Origin: Desulfobacteraceae bacterium CG2_30_51_40 | GTDB lineage: Bacteria; Desulfobacterota; DSM-4660; Desulfatiglandales; Desulfatiglandaceae | Reading direction: 5' to 3' | NCBI GenBank assembly: GCA_001874005.1 | Contig: MNYJ01000106.1 | Span: forward strand, 1-40,946 | Length of the DNA stretch: 40,946 nucleotides | Shown here: positions 9,921 through 18,565 of the stretch, one piece after another | How positions within the stretch are numbered: the first letter of the stretch is position 1 | Layout of the letters: each line of letters opens with the position of its first letter | Program-made: the position numbers and the translations under genes | Notes under the pieces: model-generated | Databases searched by the model: none | What the model was told of the DNA's origin: nothing | Seen by the model: the letters and a program-made list of their open reading frames with translations, nothing else

Positions 9921-10529
9921 ATGACTGAATGCGGCTGTGAAATGGATGAAGTCGCCCGGTTGGAGAGGCGAACTCTGTGGGCGCTTCTTGCGATAAATGG
10001 TTTCATGTTCTTTGGAGAGGGGATGGTCGGCTGGTTGGCTGAGTCGGCCGGTCTTCTGGCAGATAGCCTCGATATGCTTGCCGACGCCTCGGTTTATGCA
10101 ATTGCCTTGTATGCGGTCGGACGACATAGGCTCTTTCAGGCAAGTGGGGCCGGGGTGAGCGGTGTGCTGCAGATCGGGCTCGGCCTGGGTGTGATGTTTG
10201 AGGTTATGAGGCGATGGGTTTACGGAAGCGAGCCTGTAAGTGAGCTGATGATGATAGTCGGGTGTATTGCCCTTGCTGCCAACGTGTCTTGTCTTGTTCT
10301 TATCGCAAAACATAGAAGGGGTGGAGTTCACATGAGGGCATCCTGGATATTTTCTGCAAACGACGTCATTGCCAATATAGGCGTAATAATCTCAGGAGGT
10401 CTTGTTATGTATCTCGGGAGCCGCCTGCCGGATCTTATAGTCGGAGCCATTGTTTCCATCATAGTGCTGCGGGGTGGATTTCAGATAATGCATGAGGCAA
10501 AGGAAGCCAGATCGGCTTATTGCAAATAA
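9921..10529 (+). CDS. Cation diffusion facilitator (CDF) family transporter, short form
   Basis: A 202-residue inner-membrane protein with about six helices. It belongs to the cation diffusion facilitator/cobalt-zinc-cadmium family, which exports divalent metals in exchange for protons. The metal-site motifs are present as ADSLDMLADA in helix 2 and FSANDVIANIGV in helix 5. The cytoplasmic C-terminal domain of full-length members is absent. The N-terminus has a CGCE motif that could bind metal. The start is the ATG directly after GGGAGGAAAAG; an in-frame ATG 24 bases upstream has no ribosome binding site. It stands alone, with repeats downstream, so its link to the signalling genes around it is unclear. 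The substrate is unknown. Confidence 0.85.
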   Translation: MTECGCEMDEVARLERRTLWALLAINGFMFFGEGMVGWLAESAGLLADSLDMLADASVYAIALYAVGRHRLFQASGAGVSGVLQIGLGLGVMFEVMRRWVYGSEPVSELMMIVGCIALAANVSCLVLIAKHRRGGVHMRASWIFSANDVIANIGVIISGGLVMYLGSRLPDLIVGAIVSIIVLRGGFQIMHEAKEARSAYCK

Positions 10530-10641
10530 TCATTTTCGAATTTCCAGGACAAACACCGAATATTCAACTACGGCGCTGCCTGCTACAGCTTTATATGAAA
10601 ATACATAGCCATAGCGGCGCAGGCCGGTGATTTATACCTGG

Positions 10642-10662
10642 ATTCCGGATCAAGTCCGGAAT
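10642..10662. repeat. Palindromic repeat ATTCCGGA-TCAAG-TCCGGAAT
   Basis: Perfect 8-bp arms around a 5-base loop, followed by GAC. Same class as the repeats at 6722-6840. Confidence 0.75.
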
Positions 10663-10712
10663 GACATACGGCATTTTCGTGTTTCGTTGTGTCCCGACAG
10701 GGCATGAGCGTT

Positions 10713-10850
10713 TATATGAAAAAGCCCCTTCCCTTTACTGTCGAAACGTCGGGATGGGGCGGCATTATTCCCTCCCCCTGGACGGGGGAGGGAGGGGTGG
10801 GGGTGATTTTCATCTTTCGTTGTGCCCCATCTGGGCATGGCCGTTAGACG
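10713..10850 (+). repeat. G-rich dispersed repeat, copy 1
   Basis: It begins with ATATGAAAAAGCCCCTTCCC, has a strong hairpin core (CCTCCCCCTGGACGGGGGAGG) and continues GGTGGGGGTGATTTTCATC, then TTCGTTGTGCCC-N5-GGGCATGG. Related copies, in either orientation and variously truncated, lie at 17759, 19970, 22585, 36526 and 38051. This class is widely dispersed in bacterial genomes and its spurious translation resembles PHPNPLPEGEG. Confidence 0.8.
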
Positions 10851-10993
10851 GAATATTCTGGAAAATTTAAGGTCAGGTAAAGACCTATATGCACAACTAG
10901 CAGTAACGGCTATAAAAAGCGGGCGGTTACAAGGCTTCAAACCGGCGGTTGCAGAAAACGCGGTCAAAAGAAATGTAGTTTCGGAGGGGCTAT

Positions 10994-12079
10994 ATGGAAA
11001 AAGGGCAAGAAAAAAAGCATGCAGGTGGTTGTGGTACTATCTCGGCGCCCACTGGCAAGGGGATATCCCTGGATGCTGTTTCTATACGGACTATATTCAG
11101 GGCATCACCCATCGGCGTATTTATTGTCCAGGGCGGGAGGTTTCAATTTGCAAACGAGGAATTCCAGCGTACAACCGGCCATACGGAGGATGAACTAATT
11201 GGAAGGGACGCTTCTGCGCTGGTTCACCCCGAGGACTGGGAAAAAGTGAGAAAAAACGCGATAAAAATGCTTAAAGGTGAGCGCAATTCTCCCTATCAAT
11301 ACCGGGTGATTGACAAGGCCGGAGAGATAAAGTGGATTGTCGAATCGGTCAGTTCGATTTCTTATCAAAATGGGCCGGCGACCCTTGGCTATTTCATGGA
11401 TATCACCGAACGTGAGCATGCAAATGCGGCCCTTGCCCTGTCTGAGGAAAAATTCCGCAAGGCCTTTCGATCAAGCCCCGACTGGATAGTCATTACTACA
11501 CTTGAGGACGGATATTATGTTGATGTGAATGAGGCGTTCAATGATACAACCGGATACCGGCGTAACGAGGTCATCGGCCGAACGTCGGTGGAACTAGGCA
11601 TCTGGGTTGACCCCGGGCAGAGAAAGGAAATGGTAGAGATTCTCCGCGAACAGGGAAGGATCAGAAATCTGGAGGCCAAATTTCGAATGAAATCAGGAGA
11701 GATAAGGCATGTCCTTTGGTCGGCTGAAGCAATAGAATATGGAGAGGAAAAGTGCCTTATAGCGGTAACACGAGACATAACCGAGAGAAAGATCGCTGAA
11801 GAGGAGCGGTTGGAGAAGGAAAAACTTCGCGGGATTCTTGAAATTGCCTGTACAACCTCCCATGAGTTGAACCAGCCGCTTCAATATATCTACTATCTGC
11901 TGGAGGAAATCCTGGAAAAACTCCCTGGAGAAAAGGCCGTCGAGAAGCTGAAACAGCAATGCGACCGTATGAGAAGGGTAATGTCAAAGCTGGAAAATAT
12001 CACTACTTATAGCTTGACAGATTATGTAAATGGGGAAAAAATGATAAATATCGGTGTGTCCGGCAGCCCTGAAAGGTAG
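10994..12079 (+). CDS. PAS-PAS-HisKA protein lacking an ATPase domain
   Basis: A 361-residue cytoplasmic protein. PAS 1 covers about residues 30-145 and PAS 2 about 150-270, each ending in DITER. A dimerisation helix follows with the His phosphoacceptor at H290 (TSHELNQPLQYIYYLL). The protein then stops about 70 residues later with no N-box or glycine-rich ATP-binding motifs. The stop is clean and no ATPase sequence follows in another frame, so this is not an obvious frameshift. It could be a phosphotransfer or dimerisation partner that needs an ATPase domain from elsewhere, for example the kinase at 12618. The start follows GGAGGGGC. The receiver at 12188 follows on the same strand. Confidence 0.88.
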   Translation: MEKGQEKKHAGGCGTISAPTGKGISLDAVSIRTIFRASPIGVFIVQGGRFQFANEEFQRTTGHTEDELIGRDASALVHPEDWEKVRKNAIKMLKGERNSPYQYRVIDKAGEIKWIVESVSSISYQNGPATLGYFMDITEREHANAALALSEEKFRKAFRSSPDWIVITTLEDGYYVDVNEAFNDTTGYRRNEVIGRTSVELGIWVDPGQRKEMVEILREQGRIRNLEAKFRMKSGEIRHVLWSAEAIEYGEEKCLIAVTRDITERKIAEEERLEKEKLRGILEIACTTSHELNQPLQYIYYLLEEILEKLPGEKAVEKLKQQCDRMRRVMSKLENITTYSLTDYVNGEKMINIGVSGSPER

Positions 12080-12187
12080 AGCCCAAACTCCCTGATCTCG
12101 CATGATTGAAACAGCCCAAGTGATTTGCCGTCAACGTTCCTAACCGCTTTCCGGCCCAAGATCTTCTGTGGATTCTTGGAGGTTCAT

Positions 12188-12574
12188 ATGAAGAATGGCA
12201 AAACGATACTCATCATAGATGATGATGAGGACTTTGCTTCCGCCCTCAGGAAGATACTCGCGACAGCGGGATATCACATATTAACCGCAGGTGACGCGAA
12301 GGAGGGTATGAATGTTCTCGAGACCACCCACCCGGATCTAATTTTACTTGATGTCATGATGGAGCAATATGACGATGGATTCACCATGTGTTCAGCTATC
12401 AAGCATGATGACCGTCTCAAGGATATCCCGGTCATTATCGTGACGGCGGTAACCGAGGTGACCGGCTTGAAGTTTGATCCGGCTACCGATGGGGAATACC
12501 TGGAGGCCGAGGCCCTGCTTCGGAAGCCTATCAAACCCGATGAATTGTTGGGCAAGATAGCTGAATTGATCTGA
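12188..12574 (+). CDS. Single-domain response regulator
   Basis: A 128-residue receiver with D11-D13, the phosphoacceptor D55 (LILLDVMMEQYDDG) and K in LLRKPIKPDELL. Between the switch threonine (VTAVTEVTG) and the lysine there is a longer loop than usual (FDPATDGEYLEAEA), a feature shared with the lone receiver at 17922. The start is the ATG preceded by TTGGAGGTTCAT; an in-frame upstream start at 12125 lacks a binding site. It sits between a kinase-like protein without an ATPase domain and a receiver-kinase hybrid, suggesting it carries phosphate between them. Confidence 0.92.
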   Translation: MKNGKTILIIDDDEDFASALRKILATAGYHILTAGDAKEGMNVLETTHPDLILLDVMMEQYDDGFTMCSAIKHDDRLKDIPVIIVTAVTEVTGLKFDPATDGEYLEAEALLRKPIKPDELLGKIAELI

Positions 12575-12617
12575 ATTGGAGCCGGTGACACCCTAGGGGT
12601 TTGGGGGGAGATTGGGA

Positions 12618-13808
12618 ATGAACGACAGGTTGAAGGATGCGGCAGGCAAGAGGGAGAAATTCCCTTTTCTTGAAGGCAGCCGGGTTCTCGTGGTTGACGA
12701 TGACGATATGATAAGGGATGCGTGCTCGCTGTCACTCAGTAAAGAAGGCTGCGTCGTCGAGACCGCTGAGGACGGCGAAACCGGATTGGCAATGCTTGAG
12801 GCGTTTAATCCTGATCTCGTATTGGTGGACCTGAAGATGCCCGGCATGAGCGGGCTGGAAGTACTCGAAGAGATACAGAAAAGGGCTCCTGATGTGGTCA
12901 GTATCGTCCTGACGGGCTTTGCTACTATTGCCATTGCCGTGGATGCCATGAAGAAGGGGGCCTATGATTTTGTTACAAAACCATCCACCCCTGACGAAAT
13001 CCGCATTATAGTGGCCCGCGGGCTTGAAAAGAGGCGCCTTATTATGGAAAGCAAGGCGCTTAAGATCGCCCAGGAGAAAATCAGGCGGAACATGATATCG
13101 CTGGTCTCCCATGAGCTGAGGGCGCCCCTTGCAGCTACCGTCCAGTTTCTGGAGATAATCATAGGGGGCATGGCGGGCAAGGTCTCTGAAGAGGCTATGG
13201 AGATGATAGGCCGATCCAGCCAGCGTCTGAGGGAAATGCTGGACCTGGTCGGAAGGTGGCTCAACCTTGCCACATTTGATCCTCTAAGGATTGCGGATTA
13301 TTTTAAGCCTGTTGACCTATCAGATATCGTGGGAGAATGCGTGAAGGCCATGGGCCATGTTGCCGGAGAAAAGGGCATAGAGATCATTCTTGAAAGGCCT
13401 GAGAACTTGCATACTATGGAAGGGAGCAGGGAAGCGCTTCAGGAGGTATTTAACAATCTGATAGGCAATGCCATAAAGTATAACCGGGAGGGCGGCTGGG
13501 TTAAGGTGCGGGTTTTCGAGGACGGGGACGATATATGTGCCGAGGTGCGTGATAACGGTAAAGGGATCGCGGAAGAACATATTTCGAGGATCTTCGATGA
13601 ATTCTATCGGGTTGACGGCCGGCGCAATGCCCCCATAAAAGGCTCCGGGCTCGGACTGTCCATTGTGCAGACGCTTGTAAAGGCCCATTGGGGAACGGTT
13701 GCCGTAGAAAGTGAGCTGGGTAAGGGCAGCTCTTTTACAGTCAGATTTCCCAGAGAGGGCAAGGTACCTCGTGCTTCTAAGTCTGCGAGAAGGAGTCTTC
13801 TAACATAG
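12618..13808 (+). CDS. Receiver-histidine kinase hybrid (REC-HisKA-HATPase)
   Basis: A 396-residue cytoplasmic protein. An N-terminal receiver (about 20-140) has D27-D30 and phosphoacceptor D71 (LVLVDLKMPGMSG), the threonine in VLTGFAT and K in VTKPSTPDE. HisKA carries H165 (VSHELRAPLAA). The ATPase domain shows NNLIGNAIKYN, DNGKGIAEEH and GSGLGLSIVQ. Such proteins let an upstream phosphorelay control the kinase. The ATG is preceded by GGGGGGAG at 7-base spacing. The formate dehydrogenase operon begins 40 bases after its stop, which suggests co-transcription and a role in controlling it. Confidence 0.92.
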   Translation: MNDRLKDAAGKREKFPFLEGSRVLVVDDDDMIRDACSLSLSKEGCVVETAEDGETGLAMLEAFNPDLVLVDLKMPGMSGLEVLEEIQKRAPDVVSIVLTGFATIAIAVDAMKKGAYDFVTKPSTPDEIRIIVARGLEKRRLIMESKALKIAQEKIRRNMISLVSHELRAPLAATVQFLEIIIGGMAGKVSEEAMEMIGRSSQRLREMLDLVGRWLNLATFDPLRIADYFKPVDLSDIVGECVKAMGHVAGEKGIEIILERPENLHTMEGSREALQEVFNNLIGNAIKYNREGGWVKVRVFEDGDDICAEVRDNGKGIAEEHISRIFDEFYRVDGRRNAPIKGSGLGLSIVQTLVKAHWGTVAVESELGKGSSFTVRFPREGKVPRASKSARRSLLT

Positions 13809-13848
13809 TAGTACCGGTTTTGGCCGGCTGAAGGGGAGGCATTTGGAG

Positions 13849-14709
13849 GTGGGAGCGGAAAATCTAAAGGCGGCACCTGTTGATTTGATGTTCCAGCCGC
13901 ATCCGGCAAGGATAGTGAGGGTCCTTCCCCAAATGGAAGGGCACAGGCTTTTCCAACTCCGTTTTGTGGATGATGATGCGATGCTGCTGTTTTCGCATGG
14001 CCCGGGGCAGTTTGTCGAGGTCGGTATTCCGGGAGTGGGAGAAGCCCCCATATCCTTATCATCCCCACCCACGCGCCAGGGCATTGTTGAGATATGTGTC
14101 AGGGAAGCGGGCCTGGTCACAAGCGCCCTGTTTCGGATGAACAAAGGGGACCAGGTAGCGTTGCGTGGTCCTTTTGGAAGAGGTTTCTCAACTGACCTCT
14201 TTAAGGGACATGACTTGCTCCTGGTGGCCGGGGGGCTCGGTCTGGCGCCGCTGCGCTCGCTTCTGTGGACAATACTGGATAACCGTTCTGAGTACGGGAA
14301 GCTGGTTTTGATGTATGGCTCAAGAAGCCCGGATGATGTGCTGTTCAAATATGAACTCCTGAGCTTGATGAATAGAGCCGATATGCAGTATCTATTGAGC
14401 GTTGATAAAGATGATGAGGGTATCTGGCGGCAGTATGTGGGGGTGGTGACGGGTCTGTTTGAAAAGGTGGAGCTTGACCCTGGTAACACATATTGCGCCC
14501 TCTGCGGACCTCCGATCATGTATCGCTTCGTCATCCGGGAGATACTAAAAAAGAAGATTTCCCCAAAACGTATCTTTGTCTCGCTGGAACGGATGATGAA
14601 GTGCGGAGTAGGCAAATGCGGGCACTGTGCCATCGGGCAATATTACTGCTGCACCGATGGCCCGGTCTTCAATTATGATGAGATAAGGGATGTAAAGGAG
14701 GCGCTATGA
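13849..14709 (+). CDS. FAD/NAD(P)-binding reductase subunit of formate dehydrogenase (hydrogenase gamma / AsrB-like)
   Basis: About 286 residues of the ferredoxin-NADP reductase fold. The FAD region has GPGQFVEV, SLSSPPT and the GDQVALRGPFGRGF turn. The nucleotide-binding loop is LLLVAGGLGLAPLRSLL (about 124-140). A C-terminal 2Fe-2S site has four cysteines around residues 252-268 (MKCGVGKCGHC...CC). The family includes the gamma subunit of archaeal sulfhydrogenase and anaerobic sulfite reductase B, which pass electrons between NAD(P)H and an iron-sulfur partner. GTG at 13849 is preferred over TTG at 13843 because GGGGAGG lies 9 bases before GTG but only 3 before TTG. Its stop overlaps the next ATG (ATGA), so it is coupled to fdhA. 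Confidence 0.88.
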   Translation: MGAENLKAAPVDLMFQPHPARIVRVLPQMEGHRLFQLRFVDDDAMLLFSHGPGQFVEVGIPGVGEAPISLSSPPTRQGIVEICVREAGLVTSALFRMNKGDQVALRGPFGRGFSTDLFKGHDLLLVAGGLGLAPLRSLLWTILDNRSEYGKLVLMYGSRSPDDVLFKYELLSLMNRADMQYLLSVDKDDEGIWRQYVGVVTGLFEKVELDPGNTYCALCGPPIMYRFVIREILKKKISPKRIFVSLERMMKCGVGKCGHCAIGQYYCCTDGPVFNYDEIRDVKEAL

Positions 14710-16745
14710 TCCCCGGCGCACTTGTTGTCTGCCCCTTTTGCGGATGCGGATGCGTCTTCCATCTGGCAGTGAGAGACGGAAGGGCGGTGGGGATAACGCC
14801 GATCAATAGCCACCCGGTAAGTAGAGGATCCCTGTGCATCAAAGGTTGGAAGGCACACGAATTTATTAATCACCCGGCACGGCTGAGGTCCCCGCTCATC
14901 AGGGAACACGGCATTGTTCGGGAAGCATCGTGGGATGAGGCCCTCGACCTTGTGGCCAAGAGGCTCTGCGAAATCAAGGAGAAGCACGGGGGCAATGCGC
15001 TGGGATTTTTTTCTTCAGCTAAGGTGACCAATGAAGAGAATTATTTGTTCATGAAGATGGCGCGGGCGGCATTTGGGAGCAATAACATTGACCATTGCGC
15101 CCGTCTCTGACACTCCTCAACGGTGGCCGGTCTGGCCGCCTCTTTCGGCAGCGGGGCAATGACCAACTCGATTCCTGAAATGGATGATGCTGATGCCTTC
15201 TTTGTGATTGGTTCCAATACCACGGAGCAACATCCTCTAGTCGCTGCCAGAATCATTGAGGCAATGCGCCTGAAAAACGCGAAGCTAGTCGTTGCCGATC
15301 CGAGGAGGATCGGCCTTGCCAAGCTTGCCGATATCCACTTGATGCATCGTGTGGGCACGGATGTGGCCCTTCTGAACGGGATGATGCATGTCATCCTTGA
15401 AAAGGGATGGGAAAACAAGGCATTCATAGCGGAGAGGACGGAAAACTTCGATTCTTTGAGGGAAGTTGTAAAACGCTACCCGCCTGAAAAGACGGCCGCG
15501 ATTACCGGCGTTGATCCTGGAACCCTTTCAGAAGCAGCGGAATTGTATGCGAAATCGGCAAAGACCATGCTTTTTTATGCGATGGGAATCACTCAGCACA
15601 CCACGGGAACAGACAACGTCAAGACCTTGGCCAATCTTGCCATGCTCACGGGGCATATAGGGTTTCCTTCAACCGGGGTAAATCCTCTCAGAGGGCAGAA
15701 CAATGTCCAGGGAGCCTGTGATATGGGTGCACTTCCGGATGTATTCTCGGGCTATCAGCGCGTAAGCGATGATGATGTTATACGGAAGTTTGAGAGGGCC
15801 TGGGGGGTTGGGGGACTTTCCAGGGAACCCGGGCTCACGGTCACGGAGATCCTGCATGAGGCCGGAACAGGCGGCATAAAGGGTCTCTACATCATGGGTG
15901 AGAATCCCGCCGTCAGTGATCCTGAGGCGAGGGCGGTGGAAAGGTGTTTGAGAAAAGTAGAATTCTTGGTGGTTCAGGACATCTTTATGACTGAAACGGC
16001 AAAATTTGCTCATGTTATTCTGCCGGCTGTGAGCTTTGCGGAAAAGACGGGAACATTTACAAATACAGAAAGGAGAGTGCAGCTCTCAAGACAGGCCATG
16101 AAACCGCTTAAAGGCTGCCTGGATGAATGGAAGATCATCTGCGGGGTGGCGACCAGGGCTGGATACAGGATGGGATATGATAGCCCCGAGGAGATTCTGA
16201 GGGAGATTAACGAGGTTACGCCGTCGTACCGGGGTATCACCTGGAAGAGGCTCGAGACTGTCTGGGGCATTGCATGGCCCTGTCCAAATGAAGATCATCC
16301 AGGGACGCCGTTTCTTCACAAAGAGCGATTTGTCAGAGGTTTGGGGCACTTTGATCCCAGGGAATATATGGCGGCCTTTGAGGTCCCTGACGAACAATAC
16401 CCTTTTCTCCTGACTACGGGAAGGGTGGGGGCCCAATATCACACAGGAACGATGACAAGGAAGATTCCTTTGTTGGAAAGGGAAGCCCCGGGCGCGGTTC
16501 TCGAAATAAGCCCTGAAGATGCTGTCGCTTTAAGGGTGCGGGAAGGGAGCATGGTGGGTTTGGAGTCAAGGAGAGGAGAACTCCGTCTGCCGGTCCATCT
16601 GAATCCAGATATACCTAAAGGCACCGTGTTCGGAACCTTCCACTTCAGCGAAAAAAACATGAATGCGCTGACAATCTGTGCCCTTGATCCCGTTGCAAAG
16701 ATTCCCGAGTACAAAAGCTGTGCAGTCAGTGTAAGGAGGCTCTGA
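14706..16745 (+). CDS. fdhA: Formate dehydrogenase catalytic subunit, selenocysteine-containing
   Basis: A 679-residue selenoprotein of the molybdopterin oxidoreductase family that oxidises formate (or reduces CO2) at a Mo/W-bis-MGD centre. The reading frame contains one UGA at 15108-15110 (residue 135) in the context DHCARL-U-HSSTVAGLA, exactly where the metal ligand Sec/Cys lies in formate dehydrogenases; H136 is the conserved proton acceptor. A SECIS hairpin follows. The N-terminal 4Fe-4S site is C9, C12, C16, C44 (CPFCGCGC...C). There is no extra ferredoxin domain, unlike the second FdhA at 33716. The C-terminal dinucleotide-binding domain contains LLTTGRVGAQYHTGTMTRK. It overlaps the genes on both sides, so the three encode one complex. 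Automated callers would split it into two ORFs. Confidence 0.95.
15108..15140 (+). promoter_or_regulatory. Selenocysteine UGA and bacterial SECIS hairpin
   Basis: The UGA at 15108-15110 is followed after 11 bases by a 7-bp stem, GGTGGCC (15122-15128) with GGCCGCC (15134-15140), one G-U pair included. The stem closes the five-base loop GGTCT. The E. coli fdhF SECIS also has a GGUCU loop at nearly the same distance from UGA. The hairpin lies within the coding frame and should recruit SelB with Sec-tRNA. Confidence 0.93.
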
Positions 16746-17755
16746 TGAAGACACTGGCGAAAGAGATGCTAGAGGGTCTTCTCAGGGATATAAGCAGGAA
16801 GGCACTTGTCTATTGCCCCCAGCGAAACGAAAGGGGGGACCTTCTTCTTCTGCCCCTGGGCGAGGGGACAACCGATGGATGCATCGGCAAGACTCCTATT
16901 TCCGCTAAGATATGCCTGTTTCCCCAGATAGAGGATGTGGTCATGTTTGCCGGAGATGGAATTTCAAAGGTAACGGATGGGAGAGAAACGGTTGTATTCG
17001 GAGTAAGACCCTGCGACATGAGGGGGATTGTTTTTATGGACAGGTTTATGTCGAGAGACAACCTGGTTGATCCCCACTACTTCGCAAGGAGGGAGGCGAT
17101 GACATGCATGGTGGTCGCCTGCAATGAACCACCGAGCGAGACATGTTTCTGCACGGCAACGGGCAAGAGGCCTTTCCTTACGGCGACCCACTATGATGTC
17201 CAGTTTTTCGATGCGGGAGATTATTTTATCGCCCTGGCAGGCAGTAAGAAAGGAAACCGCATTCTTGAGGATCGCCATTTCAAGGCGGCTGCCGAAAAGG
17301 ACATTGAGAAGGTTAAACGGATAAAGGAGAATTCATCGGCCGCAGGGATGGCTGCGGGAGAACTGGAAGATGCCATTAAAAAACTGGCCGAGGACAGGGT
17401 TGATGGCCTTTTCTGGGAGAAATTGGCGCTCCGGTGCATTAAGTGCGGAGGATGTGCCTATGTATGCCCTACCTGCACCTGCTATAATGTGCAGGATTAT
17501 CCCTTTGAGTTTGGGTACAGGCGATGCAGAAGCTGGGATTCATGCCTGTTTTCCGGATTTACCAGAGAGACAAGCGGGCATAATCCAAGGGCGACACAGG
17601 GCGCCAGGCTGGCTCGAAGATACGAGCACAAGCTCAAGTATGACTTGATGAAATACCATGAGATAGGATGCGTAGGGTGCGGGCGGTGTTCGGATGTGTG
17701 CCCCGTCGGGCTGGGTGCGATTGAGATTGTTCGTGAAATAGCCCTCATGCCCTGA
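16745..17755 (+). CDS. Iron-sulfur subunit of formate dehydrogenase (hydrogenase beta / AsrA-like)
   Basis: A 336-residue protein of the sulfhydrogenase beta / anaerobic sulfite reductase A family. The N-terminal half has the family signature FGVRPCDMRGI (about 85-95) and further cysteines (C121, C126, C134, C136). The C-terminal half holds two 4Fe-4S sites, C231-C234-C237-C241 (CIKCGGCAYVC) and C309-C312-C315-C319 (CVGCGRCSDVC). It should carry electrons between FdhA and the FAD/NAD(P) subunit at 13849. The ATG overlaps the fdhA stop by one base (TGATG). The last codons (ATG CCC TGA) merge with a G-rich repeat downstream, so the extreme C-terminus may have been shaped by that repeat. Confidence 0.9.
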   Translation: MKTLAKEMLEGLLRDISRKALVYCPQRNERGDLLLLPLGEGTTDGCIGKTPISAKICLFPQIEDVVMFAGDGISKVTDGRETVVFGVRPCDMRGIVFMDRFMSRDNLVDPHYFARREAMTCMVVACNEPPSETCFCTATGKRPFLTATHYDVQFFDAGDYFIALAGSKKGNRILEDRHFKAAAEKDIEKVKRIKENSSAAGMAAGELEDAIKKLAEDRVDGLFWEKLALRCIKCGGCAYVCPTCTCYNVQDYPFEFGYRRCRSWDSCLFSGFTRETSGHNPRATQGARLARRYEHKLKYDLMKYHEIGCVGCGRCSDVCPVGLGAIEIVREIALMP

Positions 17756-17758
17756 AAT

Positions 17759-17838
17759 GGGCACAACGAAAGATGAAAATCACCCCCACCCCTCGTCGAG
17801 GGGGAGGGATAAAGGGAAGGGGCATTTTCATATAACAG
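17759..17838 (-). repeat. G-rich dispersed repeat, copy 2 (inverted)
   Basis: It reads GGGCACAACGAAAGATGAAA, then ATCACCCCCACCCC, a TCGTCGA core, GGGGGAGGGA and AAGGGAAGGGGCATTTTCAT. This is the reverse orientation of copy 1. It starts right at the stop codon of the preceding gene; GCCCTGAAATGGGC forms a small hairpin across the stop. It could also act in transcript termination. Confidence 0.8.
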
Positions 17839-17921
17839 GCACTGTCGTAAGGAATTGACCGGCTGGTGGAGATGAGTTGTGTCCGTCTTAGCAATGCCGG
17901 AGAGTGAAAGGAGGGAGGACA

Positions 17922-18314
17922 ATGGGAGAAAAGGGCAGGAAGATTCTTGTCATTGACGATGATCCTGATTTCGTGAAATCCACAGGGATGGTACTTAGAT
18001 CCGGCGGCTATGAGGTGGTGGAGGCGTTCAGCGGAAAAGAAGGATTGGAAAAATCCAGAGCTGAGAAGCCGGATCTATATATCATAGACCTCATGATGGA
18101 GACTTACAGTGAAGGGTCTAACGTGGTAAAGGCCCTGATCGAAGATGAAGAGACAAAGACAAAGCCTAGGATCATGATAACTTCGGTGGACCTGCAAGGC
18201 CCATGGGACAGTTATCCTGAGGATGACTGGATGCCGTGTGATTTTGTCCTCCAAAAACCTGTTTTGCCCAATGAGCTGTTAGGATATGTCAAAGACGCAC
18301 TAAGCAAAAAATAA
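17922..18314 (+). CDS. Single-domain response regulator
   Basis: A 130-residue receiver with D12-D14, phosphoacceptor D56 (YIIDLMMETYSEG) and K in LQKPVLPNELL. Like the receiver at 12188, it has a long loop between the switch region (ITSVDLQGPW) and the lysine, and the MMExY sequence after the phosphoacceptor, so the two form a subfamily. The ATG is chosen because GGAGGGAGGA precedes it. It is the last plus-strand gene after the formate dehydrogenase operon, separated by a repeat, and converges on the GAF gene at 18566. The two lone receivers flank the FDH operon and probably belong to one phosphorelay. Confidence 0.92.
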   Translation: MGEKGRKILVIDDDPDFVKSTGMVLRSGGYEVVEAFSGKEGLEKSRAEKPDLYIIDLMMETYSEGSNVVKALIEDEETKTKPRIMITSVDLQGPWDSYPEDDWMPCDFVLQKPVLPNELLGYVKDALSKK

Positions 18315-18565
18315 CAAGGTGTTCGGTGCTGTCCAGGCCCGTGCAGTTGCTGATTACCCGCAATTATGCCTTGAGGTATCATTTCAATAAATCGGGGGGA
18401 TGGCTTTTCGCAGATGACAGGGCAAGCAGACCGGAAATCAGCTCCTGTAGGTGCGCCTTCAGGTGCAGGGTACGTGTGCTGCTGAAGCCGGAGCTGCTTC
18501 TGCACACCGGGATCCGGGTTGCGGGCATAGCCCGCCTTAGATTATGGACTCCCGTAGCCTCTTAT

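Larger units (their letters stand above)
10530..10993. other. Intergenic region filled with dispersed repeats
   Basis: No gene is supported. It holds a short palindrome (10642-10662) and a G-rich dispersed repeat (about 10713-10850). The last 140 bases before the kinase at 10994 must contain its promoter, but no confident -35/-10 pair stands out. ORFs called across this stretch are repeat translations. Confidence 0.6.

Noticed and set aside
14706-16745. fdhA split into two genes or a nonsense pseudogene
   Set aside because: The single UGA falls at the known selenocysteine position, the frame is unchanged across it and a SECIS hairpin follows.
17755-17840. Repeat after the first FDH operon as a simple rho-independent terminator
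   Set aside because: It has strong hairpins but no T-run, and the same sequence occurs before genes and inside the rnf operon.
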